64,000 bases of DNA from Rotaria macrura. Its lineage: Eukaryota > Rotifera > Eurotatoria > Philodinida > Philodinidae. The notes under the pieces were generated by a model. The model saw only the letters and a list, made by a program, of their open reading frames with translations, was not told the DNA's origin and ran no database searches. Shown here piece after piece: positions 27,437 through 41,663 of the stretch. The translations under genes were made by a program, and so were the position numbers. The DNA is taken from assembly GCA_900239685.1 (NCBI GenBank), contig OENT01000239.1, forward strand, positions 1-64,000, written 5' to 3'. Position 1 is the stretch's first letter. Each line of letters starts with the position of its first letter.

Positions 27437-30400
27437 TGAAATCAAACATTGGACTTATTCTTTTCTTATTTTATTTGTAATTCTCGTTTTCTCTTCTTGG
27501 TACCACCCTTCAATGTTGTCATATTGCTCGTATTCTCTTTTTTTTTGCTTCATAAGTTCTATTTAAAATTAGTTTTCTACAAGAAAACAATTACTTTACT
27601 TTATTTTCTCTCTCTTTTCCATAAAATGCAAAAAAGCAAACACATAAAAAAAAACTTATCATTAGTGTACTTTTTCTTGTCGTCTGATTGAACAACTCGT
27701 AAATGTATAAAATAAAGTAGAACAAAACACAACTAAAATAATAATACCAATATTGAAATAAAGTTGAATCAGGTGGAAAATTATTCCCCGGTTGCTAGCA
27801 GATGAAGGAAAGAAAAACAACACGAAACGTTTCATTGAGAAAGTAATTTTATATTTTAAGTAATTACTTGAATGAGTATAGCGAACATGTTCATTGAATT
27901 TTTCATCTAACATTATCAATGATTCGAATTTCAAATAGTCACAAGGAAGATAATATTAATGAATAGAAATTTCCATTTGTATATTTCCAATAGTAGATGG
28001 AAGAAATTAATCAATTCATAGAATCACTCAACAATCATGGATTACTAACGAACACATGTTGTAAGTATAGAAAGAAATCTTCTAGATTAGAGAATAATCA
28101 TAACTGAATATGAATAAATCGTATCATATTTTCATCTGAAAAACAAAAGAAGTTAGACGATAAATCTGATTAAAATAATCTGCTCTGACTAGATTACGAT
28201 TTGTTCAACATAATAAACGAATTAGAAGTTCTTCCGCTATTCAATTCAATTTCGACCGTCATTGATAGGTATCAAGGATTTTAAAATGTAAAAGAATTAG
28301 TATTTTGTTTATCATAAGCGATAAGTTTTCAAGAATATGAATTCATGAATTTTAACATCATGCGTCTATACATTAGTGCATTTCTATATCTATGAAGTTT
28401 GAAATGAGGAGGCTAACTATTCTAAAAACAAGATCGAAAATGAAAGCTCGAAAATTGATTATTGTGTGTGAAATCGAGACTTTGTTCATCATGACCGATG
28501 AATATAATCGAAGCAAGTTCAGTTCCTTACGTTTATTATTGCTGATACAAATGATTTTCAATCGATATACTTGTGTTGAACAAGAATAAGAAGAACAATT
28601 CATTTTCAGATTTTGATCTGAACATATTTCTATTGATGATACATATAATTCTAATGAGAATATATTGTTGTGCGAAGTTACAGAGATTATCATAGTTTGT
28701 ACTGTAAGATGATTATATGATCCAACTTAATATTCAACAATAGCCATAACATATTGACAGATTTTTATTTTTTGGTTTATGAAAGAAGTAAATCAAAGAA
28801 GCTTGAGGTTTTTCAATAGATAATTTTTGACGAACTCAAAATTTATGCTCTCATGAGATATTGATGGAGCCTTTGACAAAATTATTCATCACTCTTTGAG
28901 GTATATATCGTTGTTTACAGGTCAGATTTGATTCAAGAACTTATCTTCATAAATCGAAATAAGATTTAGAAAGACTATGTGTTTTTCTTTCATACCATGT
29001 CCACACATAAATTTGAATCCCTAGTGAAACTCGGATACCTTCTTGACAGATCAATATTAACATGATTGTTTTCAAATAGAACAAAACAAAAATATATAAT
29101 CAAATTAAAGTCTTTTCTGCTAAAGTTCTATCAAATATTTTATTGTACACAAGAAAAATAACTTAGATGAAGTGTAAATAAAAAATAATATTCGTGCTTT
29201 GAAACTATACTCAATTGTACGTACATCGAATGAAAAATAAATTAAAGGCAAACAAAAGATTCAAGTTGACCGATATTTTTTGAAGAATAGAATCGGTTAA
29301 CCGTGCGAGCCTTATTCTTTGAGGTAATTATAAAATCAAATTGAATTCATTCTACTTTTCTATCATTGACACATGCTCTGACCAACGAGTATTTCGAACT
29401 ATAAAATATGTGTTATTTTGCTGAAAAAACAACAAAGAATTTGATATGCCAAGGTTCTTTCTTTTTTAACGATATTGAGTATGATTATGTTTGCTTACGA
29501 TATTCGATACTTAGCTAAATAAAATAAAAGGACATTAAGATGTTCTTATAGAATTTCATTTGATGTTATCAAACGAATTGTAATATAGAAGAAGGCAATA
29601 GATTGTTATTTGTTGTCTTATTGCACTTTGTCGAGGGTGACAGTAGAAACATTGTGTCTTCTCGAAAAAATACTAGAATGTGAATTGATGTCGATTCTAC
29701 ATTCACAGCAAGATGGACAACGAAAAGTAATGATGAATATATATTTCTACGGTGTACATCAGATGATTTCATCGAATGAACATTTCATGGATTAATAAAT
29801 CTTTTGCGTATAATACTTCTCTTGCAATAAATCGATATTGTCTATAATAATCGAAATATAACTGTGCATACTTACTTTATACATGTAACTGAGATCTTTT
29901 CTTCGAACAGTTCTACTTATTTTCGAACATAGAATGATGACTTGATGAATGCAAGTGTTTTACGATTTCATCACGAGTACCATTTTCTAGAATTGTGAGT
30001 TAATTTGATAAAGCAGCAGTAGTCATGAGACATGAGTTTATTGAAGAGATCTTTTTCGTTCATGATACTAGCAATCATTTTTTCTAACATAACAATATCG
30101 TCAACATCTAGGATGTTCTCATATTTGTATAAGTATTCTATAGTTGTTACATAAAAGAAAATTGAATGTGTTAGTGATAGTTTCTGTTAATTTTTGGTCA
30201 ACCAAAAAATATTTAACAAGGAGTAGAATCTAAAGCGCTTAAATCAATACTGCTTGACGTGTTGAATTTACTCACTTGAAGACGCTGCTCTTGACCAACA
30301 TAGTAAAGATTGATTTCTATGACTTGTTTTTCCTTCTTCAACTATTTTCGTTTCATAATGTTAATCTTAGTGTATAGAAAGCCGATTCATTCTACATTTT

Positions 30401-33400
30401 CATCGCTCTATTATAAGTTATTATAGGATTTCTATTGACATAGTGAGTATTCTATTTTGATTGTTCTTTGTGATTTTTAAATAGAAAAGAATCGATTGTT
30501 GTTGAAGTCGTAGTTCATCTTATTGTCTGAAAAAATAGCTTTCCTTCAAATTAGCAGAACAACAGACGACATGATATCAACTAATCTTCCACATCTACTA
30601 CTTGCTTAAAGTTCCATGATGAGAAAAGCTAGTATTGTCTAACACTGATAAAGTTTTTAGTGACTTACAAGACATACTAGATGTAATGACCACTTATTAA
30701 TAATTGGTCTCTACGTTTCAATTGTTTTCGGAATTAAGTTTATTCCTTCCTATGTTGTTCCGATGAAATAATTACGTGCTAAGAATTCTGAATAACAACA
30801 GCTGAGAAAATAACAATGTCGAGCAAACTCGTTAAAATTGATTCTATTATCTAATTTTCTTACTATTCTATTTAGAAAAAGATCATAAATTATATAGAAT
30901 GCAAAAAATCATTTCTATTAGTTGTATTAGACATTTCTCAACATGTCAACTAACTTTTGTATCGCCATGCGTCTCTGTTTGGTCCATCATTTTCAGTTAC
31001 ATTCTTTTCCAGCTTGTTCAAAAATATGTGGAAAGTTTATGTTTGTACTGATTTTACTTTTAATCTATCACTATTCATTTATCAGCTGATTTTAAAGGCA
31101 TATCGTCCATAGCGACATTTCGTGAAAGTTGATTTAAATAGACCTATTTTCTCAATTGCCTATTGTTTTACTTGATGAATTAGATACTCATTGAATCGAC
31201 ATTTATTTCAAACGAAATGGTCTGTCGAATTTCTATCTAGCGACCTAACTAGCAATATTATCTACTCAATGTAGGGCTAAGGTATGCTTAGGCGACGATA
31301 GACACTTACCGCTACATCTTCTTTCTCTATAGACATAAAAGAATTGCTAAAGAACTCATTTCACTTTCGTTGATCTTCACTGTTATGTCGAATTCACACT
31401 TGCCTATTCTCAATCATGGGGTGCGAATGTCTGTTTTTCGATAAAATTCGCATATGGATACTCACATTTTTAATCTAATTATTGATTATGCAAAACATAT
31501 CATCAACAATTGAGTCGAAGGTTCAAGTTTATTTGTCAGTTGTTGTTCATTTTCCGTTTTTTGTAATTTATGAAAATGCAATTTCTACATATCTGAATGA
31601 GTTATAATAATCAACATATAGCTTTTAATTCTTCTGATTAATTTGTCAACTACGTAAAAGCTCATCAATAGATAGTACATGTCAAATTGACGATGCATTT
31701 CTCATATCCCAATGAAAATATTCTGATCTTAAGAGGTAAATATAACTTGAATATATATCTAAAATCACTTCGTTTATTGTATCATTATTTTTTCTTTCAT
31801 CAAAACGAAAAACCACAAAACTACCACAAATAAAGAATACGTTTAACAGTACAACATGAAAAATACCAACGATGTCTGTCTAAATGATAGCAACATAATG
31901 TCAACTTTGTTATCCTTCTTCAGTTGGCATTACTTTCCTTTGTCTGATTACATCTGGAATAGCTCTTAGAGATTAAAATGTGGGGGTGTGAGTGAGAAGA
32001 GAATATCCGTGTGTACATTCTTGTCGTAGCATATCGAGAACTCTACCCATGACTTTTGATAGAAACCTATCAATGAAATTGAATACTTCTAATTTCTACA
32101 CCTTCCAACGGATCACTATATCATCGTGCTGTGTAAAAATATAAATGTTTCGAGTACTATGCGCTATCCTGCTAGGTAAACTATTTTACTGGAAACAAAT
32201 ACTTCTAACTACTACGAAGTATATCATAATGTATTCAATGAAATCAAGTTTCTTCTTGAGATCCTATGAAAACATTTCGTTTAGAAACCCGAGACTCGAA
32301 TATCTTGTTAGACCTATTTATTATTGGGAAGATTCAATAATCTATTATGTGATACAATGTGTTCGACATACATCATTAGGATGTCAGGAGAAACAACGAA
32401 TCTACTGTTATGACGTAGAAGATATTTGATTACTAATCATTCATCGAACGATTTCATTATCAAAGGGTTCAGGTATTTTGTCTGACCAAGAAGGTTTAAT
32501 TAGAAAAAACTTGTCTATTGAAAATTTATAATGAATAAATTGGAAAGTGTTTACAATTTGTAAACGTTTTAGATATACTTGTAAGTTTATTAATCTTTGT
32601 ATCAAACGAAAATCTATTAGAAAACAAAAACTCTTCTTTTCTATTATGTTTTACTCTAATTCGTGAAAAACAAAACATATTTTCCTGCTATTATCAGTAG
32701 AATATCACAGTATTATCGTACAAAATAAGATGTTGCTGGAGTATTTCATGCAAATCAAAGAACGAGCGAAAAATATGCCGATAATGATGTGTATGTTTTC
32801 AGTCTCTTGACATGTCATAGGTATTGGTAGTATTTTAGAAGCCAAAAAAATATTTCCCATACTATCGAATTTATTATTGTTAATAAGAACAAGGAAAAAT
32901 ATCAACAAAGACCAAAACAGGAGGAGAGAACAACTCTAATGCTGTTTCTCTGATTTATGGCTTAGCAGCATGAGAAAGAAATCTTGTCTAGAATAAGCAT
33001 TTATACATATCAATGTATTCAAAGGTTATTTGTTCTAAGATCGAATAATTATTGATTACTATTTTTTCGGATAACAAAAAAAAAGAACAGACAATAGTTC
33101 GAATAAAAAGTATTTTTAGCAAAATTAACAATGAAATGTCAATCGAACAGACATATTCATGGAAGTTAAACGAAAAAGAAAGTGTCTCGCATAAAACGAT
33201 ACGATCATCAACATTAAATATCCGTTACTTTCTATTCTACGAACAAATTTTTGTATCAATGTATATATATATATAAGTGTGTGTGTAAATTTATATCTAT
33301 TTTTTTCTTTAATCCACGAGAAAACATATCCAAATGAAGCATCGCTTTTGACCTAATATTTTGCCCGGGTGTGGATCTAAATAAGACTTACGCTCGATTG

Positions 33401-33443
33401 ATGAATTTTCTATCATTGATGTGTCTCTCTGTCTTTCTTTTGG
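27437..33443. other. Gene-poor region
   Basis: About 6 kb of AT-rich DNA with no identifiable gene. Two coding-like scraps were noticed: 27994-28056 on the plus strand (starts MEEINQFIESLNNHGLL and runs into a GTAAGT donor) and about 29965-30175 on the minus strand (includes NILDVDDIVMLEKMIASIMN). Neither has partner exons that I can place. The remaining frames are low-complexity. Confidence 0.45.
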
Positions 33444-33504
33444 TCTCTATCTCTATCTCTCTCTCTCTTTACGCACACACGCACACACATATATATATAT
33501 ATAC
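33444..33504. repeat. Compound microsatellite
   Basis: CT-rich, then CA-rich, then AT-repeat DNA just upstream (about 40 bp) of the PDZ-LIM start codon; it may overlap the promoter or 5'UTR. Confidence 0.85.
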
Positions 33505-33546
33505 AATAAGATCCTTAGCAACAACTAACATCCAAGCGAAGTAACA

Positions 33547-35811
33547 ATGCCGTCTTATACAACGCTTCATGCTAGAATGCAACGAGAATCCAATGCTGTT
33601 CCATGGGGATTTCGAATGCATGGTAAAACTTATTCAATTAATTTTTAAAAAGAAAAATAAATCAAATGAACTTTTCAGGTGGAAAAGACTTTGGCTGTCC
33701 GTTACAAATTCAAAAAGTTAACCCGAATAGTTTAGCCGAACAATGTGGAGTACAAGCTAATGATTACATTGTTCGTATTGGTCAAATATCAACCGAATAT
33801 TTGGCTCATATCGAAGCTCAGGAACATATCAGAAGACAAAATAATATTCTCGACTTTGTTTTGCAACGGTAGGTGTAAATTGAAAAAGAAGCACGAGAGT
33901 CACAAAACAAGAAGAGGATTTTCTATCAATTTAATGATTAGAGGTGCGGCACCAACTAATATTGACTTCAATAATCGTGTGAATACTTCGTCTCACCCAA
34001 CAATACAAACAAGAGAAACGACTTTAGTACCTCAAACTCAATATCATCCAACGCCTCAACCGCAATATCAACCATTGCCACGAACTCATTATCAACCACC
34101 ACCACCACAACCTCCTCCTAGTCCACAGGTATTCATACATATGAATACAAAGGAGGGTAATTTTCACATTCTGCAGCAGATCACTGACTATAACAGTTCG
34201 ACTATTACATTAGATGTTAGATTTATGCTTGTATTCTATGTCGTAAAACTTTGATAGATCTTCTAAATATTATTGAAATGTCGATAAACCTAATTTATTT
34301 CATAGATTATCATGCCAATATCAACTAATCGTACTATACTGAGTCCAGCCTACAATACTCCGATAGGTCTCTACTCTAATGAAAATATAACAGAAACAAT
34401 AGAACGTACACTTCACAGGTATAAATGATCTACAAAACAAATTGAATAAATGCATTCATCTGCATGTAACTACGTTCTACTGTCGTCCTAGCAAAATATT
34501 GATTGTGCATTTTAATCATGCATGAAAATGTTTGTGCTTTACTGTTCTCTACTTTTACAATGTTTTCACATATGTATTATTGTTCTTTAGTATGCATATG
34601 GCTTCTGATCACAATTCAGAACAACCAAGAGGGTAACACTAAACATAAACATATTTGAATATACTTCATAATATATATATATATATAATTTCTAGTTTAC
34701 ATGAATTTAAAGCAGCATCAGCTCAACCCATGCCAAAACCAATTACTCATGATCGACTACAACAACAATCACACTCGACATCTTCTATTTCAACTCCCAA
34801 ACTTCCTAGTAATTTGTTTTTCGAAATATACAACATTACATGATTCTTTTATCTTGTATCGATTGCAGGCGATCGACCATCGGTTACTGTTAACGTACAT
34901 TCAACACCTATAATCGGTCTTCGTATTATTAAGAAAGGAAGTCAAGGCAGTGCTTTATTGAATAAAAATGAGAATATTAATCATGTAGCTACATGTTTCG
35001 CATGCGGCATTCGTATACGGTAATGTAGATATGAATATTTAGTTATTGTTATATCTAATCAAATATCTCAAATAGAGGTCCATTCATTTCAGCCATTGAA
35101 CGTTGCTATTGTGTGGATCATTTTATCTGTTCAAAATGTTCAGTAAATTTAATGGATTGTGGTTTCGTTGAAGACAATGGTAAACTCTATTGTGAACATG
35201 ATTTTGAAAGCTATCTTGCGCCTAGTTGTGCTAAATGCTCCCATAAAATATTAAAAGTAAACTTATTTAATCATAATTTTCATCTCTCTTTTCTTTTATA
35301 AAACAAAAAAAAAAACACTTAGGAATGTATTCATGCACTGGAAAAAACTTGGCATCCGGAATGTTTTACATGTACAGAATGTAAAAAAGTCATCGGCTCA
35401 GGATCATTTCACGTTGAAGAAGGCCACCCATATTGTATTGAAGGTAATATTGACAGCAATGTCGATCGAAATAACAAAATCAAATGACATGAAATTTAAA
35501 TTTTGTATAGACTATCGACTATTGTTTCAAGCAAAATGTACTGGTTGCGAATTTCCTATTGAACCTGGCGATAAGTATCTTGAAGCCCTTGGTGGTATCT
35601 ATCATGCTGAATGTTTTAATTGCTCTGTATGTAGAATTTTTCATCTACGTTTTGAGACTCTTGAAAGAAAAAGTGTTTAATTCGTTTTATTTTCGTTTAT
35701 TTTAAATAATAGTCATGCCAGGCGAGCTTAGATGGTCAACCATTCGTCGTAAAAAATAATCGACCTTACTGTCGTCAACATGGTCGTCCAGCATTTGCTC
35801 ACTTCAATTAA
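33547..35811 (+). CDS. PDZ and LIM domain protein (ALP/Enigma/ZASP family)
   Basis: Eleven exons in phase: 33547-33622, 33679-33868, 33942-34128, 34306-34418, 34591-34632, 34696-34808, 34869-35019, 35076-35256, 35323-35443, 35511-35626, 35713-35811; 462 residues. Order: N-terminal PDZ (about 1-88) with VPWGFRMHGGKDF; a Pro/Gln linker; a ZM motif (PAYNTPIGLYSNENI, about 165-180), the Z-disc alpha-actinin-binding signature; then three LIM zinc domains (about 281-335, 340-393, 402-455), each with the CxxC...HxxC, CxxC...C pattern, as in CFACGIRIRGPF, KTWHPECFTCTEC and CTGCEFPIEPGDKY. In this family the PDZ binds alpha-actinin or myotilin-type partners and the LIM domains bind kinases, at Z-discs or actin stress fibres. 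Three LIM domains match Enigma/LDB3-like members. An AATAAA lies about 70 bp after the stop. Exon 3 can read through its donor, so a short isoform is possible. Confidence 0.95.
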
Positions 35812-36141
35812 CTCCGTTTCCTTTCGATTTTGAATATAACTTTTTTTCAAATACAGAAAAAAGAACCTCATAATTACATAAATAAAGATGTCTATGAAAC
35901 TGATCTACAATAAACAGAACACTATTAATCCAATATTCGAATTTTTCTCTTGTCAATAGACAAAAGCGAAAGAAAACTGAAAGCGAGTAAGAAAAAGAAA
36001 TAGAAAGTATCAATCATTAAACGTTGTATTTGAAGTATGTCATAATGCACCTATTCTTTTTCTTTCTCATTCCGTTTTGCGTCTGTATTAATTCATTTTT
36101 AAAAATGCTCAAGTACAGATGTGTGTATCGAACTGTGTTTT

Positions 36142-36143
<2 letters not shown>

Positions 36144-36171
<28 letters not shown>
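36144..36171. repeat. (CAT)n microsatellite
   Basis: About nine tandem CAT units between two genes. Confidence 0.9.
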
Positions 36172-36172
<1 letters not shown>

Positions 36173-36350
36173 ACAACAAAAACGATCTCTAATATGATTT
36201 TTCTTTACTTTTTCTCTTCTCCTTTTGATCAAAACACAAAAAACGAACGAAACAACCGAGTGAAAAAAATCGTTTAGCATCAATAGTTATTGGTAGTGTT
36301 AAGGAGTTGTTTTTCACATGGGAACATTTGTCTTACAATTTCTTTGAGAC

Positions 36351-39113
36351 ATGCTGCCTCTCGGTTGGTTACATGTTAATGGCGTTAGTTTGTCAACAGA
36401 TATTCATCAACAAACTTCACATACATCTGATTATCGATCAAAATATGCCACAACTCCAGTTCCATACTCAACTCCGCCAATGATATCTTCACCACATTCG
36501 AATTCATTTACAACAGCAGGAATCGATGGACAGCAAACAACTAGACAACCATATCAAAAATTAGAGAATGCAGATCTACCGAAAAAACTTTTTATCGATA
36601 GACAAATTAAAAAAGTCAAATCATTACCTGGCTTGATTAAGTAAGAAAAAAGAATCACTCGTGCTTCCGAACAAACACTATTCAAGAATATAACTCATAA
36701 AGGCAGCTTCGTTTTTGATATCGTTTTATATGAGATAAAACGATGCTGAACCCTTCATACAATCTAATCACATGCTAATATAGTACAAATTTCTGAATGA
36801 CAAAGAGTATCAATTAATTTTTTTTAAACATGTCAATTTCTTATTTGATGAAAACTTCAAAAAACTTTTGCCAGATACGAAGGAAAACTACCAATCTATG
36901 ATACTTGTTAGGTTTATAGCGAATCAGTTGCACAAATTAGAAACAGCCAATAATCAGTAAAAAATGATCCACCACCAAACTTTGATTTTCGATTTTTTTA
37001 AGCGAATTCTGTTCTACCGAATTAATACCGCAATTTTAAATATTGAAACTTAGATCTGATTAATAATACTTAATTAATTAATTAATTAATTAATTGCTAA
37101 TTAGTATATAAATCTCGAATCTTGGGATGGAAAAGTTCAACCATAACAGAACAGACTCCCCAATCAATCGTTTTCGTCTTTCAAACATCTTGTTACGCTA
37201 TTGAAAAATTTCTCGCTTCAATATTTGTACTCAACAGCTTCTCTCTTAACAAAGACACTCTATGTTTTAAAAAGTCCACCTATACACAGTACAAAGCTGC
37301 ATCGATACTTCCAAGGTTTCTAAATGAAAATGCATAGAATAAAAATCTTTTGTCCTTGTTTAACTATGTTCCATCGGTATCACTGATTGTGTAACTAGAA
37401 TGCACTAAAATCTAACTGTAACGAATTCAGTAATTGAGGATTTCCCATGATAAATCGACAGCGTTACTACATTTAGCAGATAGATACTCTTATGAATGAA
37501 ATCTATAGAAATGCGTTATTTCAAATATGTAAAAATATCCCATTGGTATTATGTCTACATTTGACAGCATTGATTTCTTTTTTTTGTCTTTCTTGTTATG
37601 TACACTGAACTATCAAGGTTTTAATTGTTGACGTATTAATGTTTAACTATAAAATATGAACTTGAACTAGAGAGATTCAGCAAAAAGAAGCAAATTTAAG
37701 TAAAAAAACACATCAAAATAGTTCTAACTAATGGGTTTTCTTGATGGGAAATCGTTTTCGAAAGAGGAAATTTTCAAATTCAATCGAATGAAACTATCAT
37801 CTTTTGGTTTGCCTCACTATGATTTTAGAGGTACTGCCTTGTCACGGCATACATCAGTTAATTCAGTATCGAATGCAGATCCAATCGATACTAATCCACC
37901 GACAAATGACAATTTTAATATTACGATACCTCCTGCTGTCAGTGATAATGATAATGAATCGTCACCATCTCGTCAACATAATGAACCACAGAATGAAACT
38001 CGTCGACCTCGGGTCTCATTTTCTGAATTTAATAAAGTACAATTTATCGAGGATAACAATGAATCTTCCCAACAATCGACACGTCGTCGTCATCGACATC
38101 GTTCATCAAAGAAAACAGCCGCTCTTATCGGTAATAATTATATATCGCCACCATCCATTCAACATTCGCAAACATTTTATAATACTTATCGTCCATCATC
38201 TCGCCAACAACCCATGGGACAAGATTTAAATATTAGAAAACAATTACTATTTCCTTCGCCACGTGCGCATTCATCTCGAATAACACATTTACCCGATATA
38301 CTCAATCAATCATTTCCCTTCGAAACTTCTATACATGAAAAATACGTTTTACCAAGAGAAAAAGGTCCACTTCGAATACCTGAACCAGCAACAGAATTGC
38401 CCATAAATTCTTCGGCTGAAATATCTCGTGAAAGTACTAGAGCAGGTGGTATGCGTATAATGGGTACACAAGATTATTATGATCCAAATAATAAACTAGA
38501 TAATGGTGATGGTGGTATGAATTCATTCCTTAATAATAGTTCAATGTCTTCTTCATTTAATAGTCGCCAACGTCCGTATCGCACAATATCGCTTCGACAA
38601 CAATTTAATGCGCCCATTAAAACAAAACCAACAACTACCTCTAATACTCAACAAATTGGAATGAATCCACGTCGTTCAGCGTCTCTTAAACATTTAAGCA
38701 CGCGCATAAATTCCCTTGATGAAGATCATGATGATATGCCTAATAATGGATTAACATCCACATTAGAAAATCGACCAATGACAGGTGTAACTTCATCGAA
38801 ACAATCAAAAAACAACTATATTATACATTTCAATTCGAAGAATCCATCTAATGGACACACAACTATGGATACAAATGAAAAAAGTCGCCATTATATGAAA
38901 TCAAATCTTCATGAACTATCACAAGACCGTTTTCAAAGTGTATTAAAAGTTGTTCGACCACCCTATGTTGCAAGTATCAATAGTTCTAATACTGATCCGA
39001 AATTACAAACAACATTGAATAGCAATCCAAATGGAAGTCTTCGTTCATCACGCACAAATAGTGGACATGGACCACATGAATTTCATATGGCATCAAATAC
39101 AATCATTGTATAA
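36351..39113 (+). CDS. Disordered protein with RVSF PP1-docking-like motif, unidentified
   Basis: Two exons, 36351-36640 and 37829-39113, join in phase (ATT AA|A GGT) across a 1188-bp intron with GTAAGA donor and GATTTTAG acceptor, giving 524 residues. The sequence is rich in Ser, Asn, Thr, Pro and Arg and looks disordered throughout, with no folded domain. Seen: RPRVSFSEFNKVQF (RVSF near 158-161), a perfect match to the RVxF docking motif for protein phosphatase 1; a basic patch TRRRHRHRSSKK; and the C-terminus NTIIV, which fits a class II PDZ ligand. Its function is not known. A start at 37731 would give a 460-aa form, but the splice phase favours the two-exon model. The first exon could have upstream partners. 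It lies 540 bp downstream of the PDZ-LIM gene, same strand. Confidence 0.7.
37071..37096. repeat. (TTAA)n microsatellite
   Basis: Tandem TTAA units inside the long intron of the preceding gene. Confidence 0.9.
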
Positions 39114-41663
39114 TCGAGAATATTTTATATGTATTTCATATTATCGTTTCTCTTATTGGCATTGAATTTGTATACATTGTCAAATTTCATACTAATTCAA
39201 CTAAAAGAAAAAAAAATGTTCCTTATTTGAAACATCTCTTTTTAAATCTATAAAGAAGAATATTAAAATGAATAATTTAAATGTGTGAAAATTGATTACT
39301 TTTTTTTTCTTTCTTTCTCTATTTCGTTTTTTCTTTGTCTATTTATTTATTTGTATGACATGCTGACAGGTAATTTGACAATAGTATTCTCAACTAACAG
39401 ATCTAAATATGTTTTCATGCAACTGTAATCGTTTCAATTGATTTCAATCTTATAGAATTCAACAATCCAAAAGAAATCCTACGAAGATGTTTCCAATTCG
39501 AGTGTTGAGCGATCAACAGTTTCTTTCACTGTTTGACTCTTATTACGATTGAATTGACAACTCATTAAATACTAACTGAAAAAAAAAGACATCAAATCTT
39601 GGTATTCATCGTATTATCTTCTTTTTATTTTACATACGGTTCTATTTGACGAAAAATAGTGTAGAATTTTGTGTTTTATACAAATATTCGTCGATTGTCA
39701 AGACAACTAATGTTCTACATGTGATAGAAAAATATATTAACAACAAGTTTCTATTCAAAATTTTCAACAACAGACCTCCAGTATAATACATACTCAAAAG
39801 TAATTATCGTTAAAGTTTCATCTTTAAAATCTCATACTCAGTTAAGGTTAAAAAATGAAAAATGTCAAGAATTCTTTTTTAATGTCGGATCATTCTTAAA
39901 TCTTCAACTTTTGTTAAAATTTTAATTATAATTTCTCATTTTCTCTCCTATATTTTGATTTCTAGGAATAAGAGATACTTCCCATGATAAAATTTTTTCT
40001 TCGTAACAAAATAATTTGACTACTGATATAAGTTTGTGTGTGTGAACTTTCTATTTTATAGAAAAGAAAAACAAGATCAAAACAGAGAAAAAACGAATTT
40101 AACTAGTAAGGATTTGTTGTAGGAAAGAATGATTGACGAGAGTTGGATTCGAAACTTTTACATCATTTCTTATCCGTTTAGTAGCACACTGAAAGTATAA
40201 TATTTATGTCAATTTCATAGGTAACTGTGATTCCCAAAACAGTTGATTATAAAACTGTAAAAAAGAAAGTGATTTACATATCTATAGATATATTACGAGA
40301 CTGTGTTTCTTCTCGCTTTAATCAGTTAATCTGTTGATATTGTCTTTCCAAACCACGTCGATATCATGCTCATTGAAGATTAAGTTACATTTAAAAAGGA
40401 ATCTCAAAAATGAATCTATCGAACGTCCATTTCACTATCGTAGAATAGATATTTCATGAAATTTATGAGTACTCATTGGTATCTATTATTCAACGACGAA
40501 TAATCATGCATTTACAAGTAGATCAATCAAAAATTGATTTGATTGTACTAAGAGACTTAGCAGAATTTAGTTTCATAATAAATCAGAACTATCTGAAAGA
40601 CCACATACTCATCATGCGTATATGTGATCTGATCGAATCATTAGATAATTAGATTCAAAATAAATATTCAATAACTAACTATTCACTAACTTCTAATCCG
40701 ATGGAGAAATAAAAGTTGATTCGATTAAGTTTTTATCTATTTGACTCAAAGATCTGTATTGATCTCTCTTATTGTTTTTAAAACAATTTTCTACGTCTCA
40801 ATGTCTACAATATAGTAAACTCATATGTTTTACTACGACATATTTCAAAATCGAACTACCACTAAATTATGTAAATGGAATTTTTAAATAATATGTTTCG
40901 ACCTACCGAGCAGATTGTTAAAATGATAACAAAAGTCTTGAAATGATGAATATAATTATCATACGAAGAAGTATTCACACCTTCTCTAACCGTCTCTTTT
41001 TCCTTCATTTTGACGTATACTCTCATATTCGGTCATTTAAGACAAGAGATTCTTTCAAAATTTAAAAACAGAGTGTAGTTTAATTCTACCAATAATGAAC
41101 AGTAGAACATTGCTATTATTTTATTTGATATAGAAACTGAAAATGATCCGAATATTTACTCCCGCTTAGTAAACAACAAGTAATTGAACAAAATAATCAT
41201 TTTCTTCTGATGTATCATTTATTTGTATCATAGTCTATCTGAAATCTATTCTCATCTTCTATGTATTTGTTCTGACTATTGAATTCAAACGCATAGTTGA
41301 TTTTTAATTATGAATGATGAGGTGGAACAGTTGTTTGACAATATATTTTATCTATTGAGAAAATTCATTTTCTTCAATCATAATAATTAACGATTTGTCT
41401 TTGATCTATCGCTGTATGAAATCCACACATGAATCTAATTCTATTGTTTCTAATGTATTTAAAGATTATCATGATAAATCGAATTAATCCATCTTATAAA
41501 AATTAAACGGAGCATGCGATTGAATAGAACTAGCAATTCTCAAAACAAAGACAATACATGATAGAGAGTCTTTATTGTATTCTCATGCAACATCTTTATT
41601 ATGATGGCAAGAGCACTGATCATGAACGAAAAAGTTATCCATGATATCAGATCCTATATGTTG
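39114..41663. other. Intergenic region between convergent genes
   Basis: About 2.5 kb of AT-rich DNA holding the 3' flanks of two convergent genes. I see no coding sequence, tRNA or repeat that I can support. Confidence 0.5.

Noticed and set aside
28373-28693. Overlapping frames on both strands
   Set aside because: Both strands open by composition; no domain, no conserved pattern and no splice partners.
29965-30175. Minus-strand coding-like scrap with VDDIVMLEKMIASIMNEKD
   Set aside because: Only one open patch, no partner exons and no family; kept as a note in the gap description.
37731-37828. N-terminal extension of the RVSF protein starting at 37731
   Set aside because: The splice acceptor at 37828 with matching phase to the exon at 36351-36640 explains the gene better; this stretch is then intronic.
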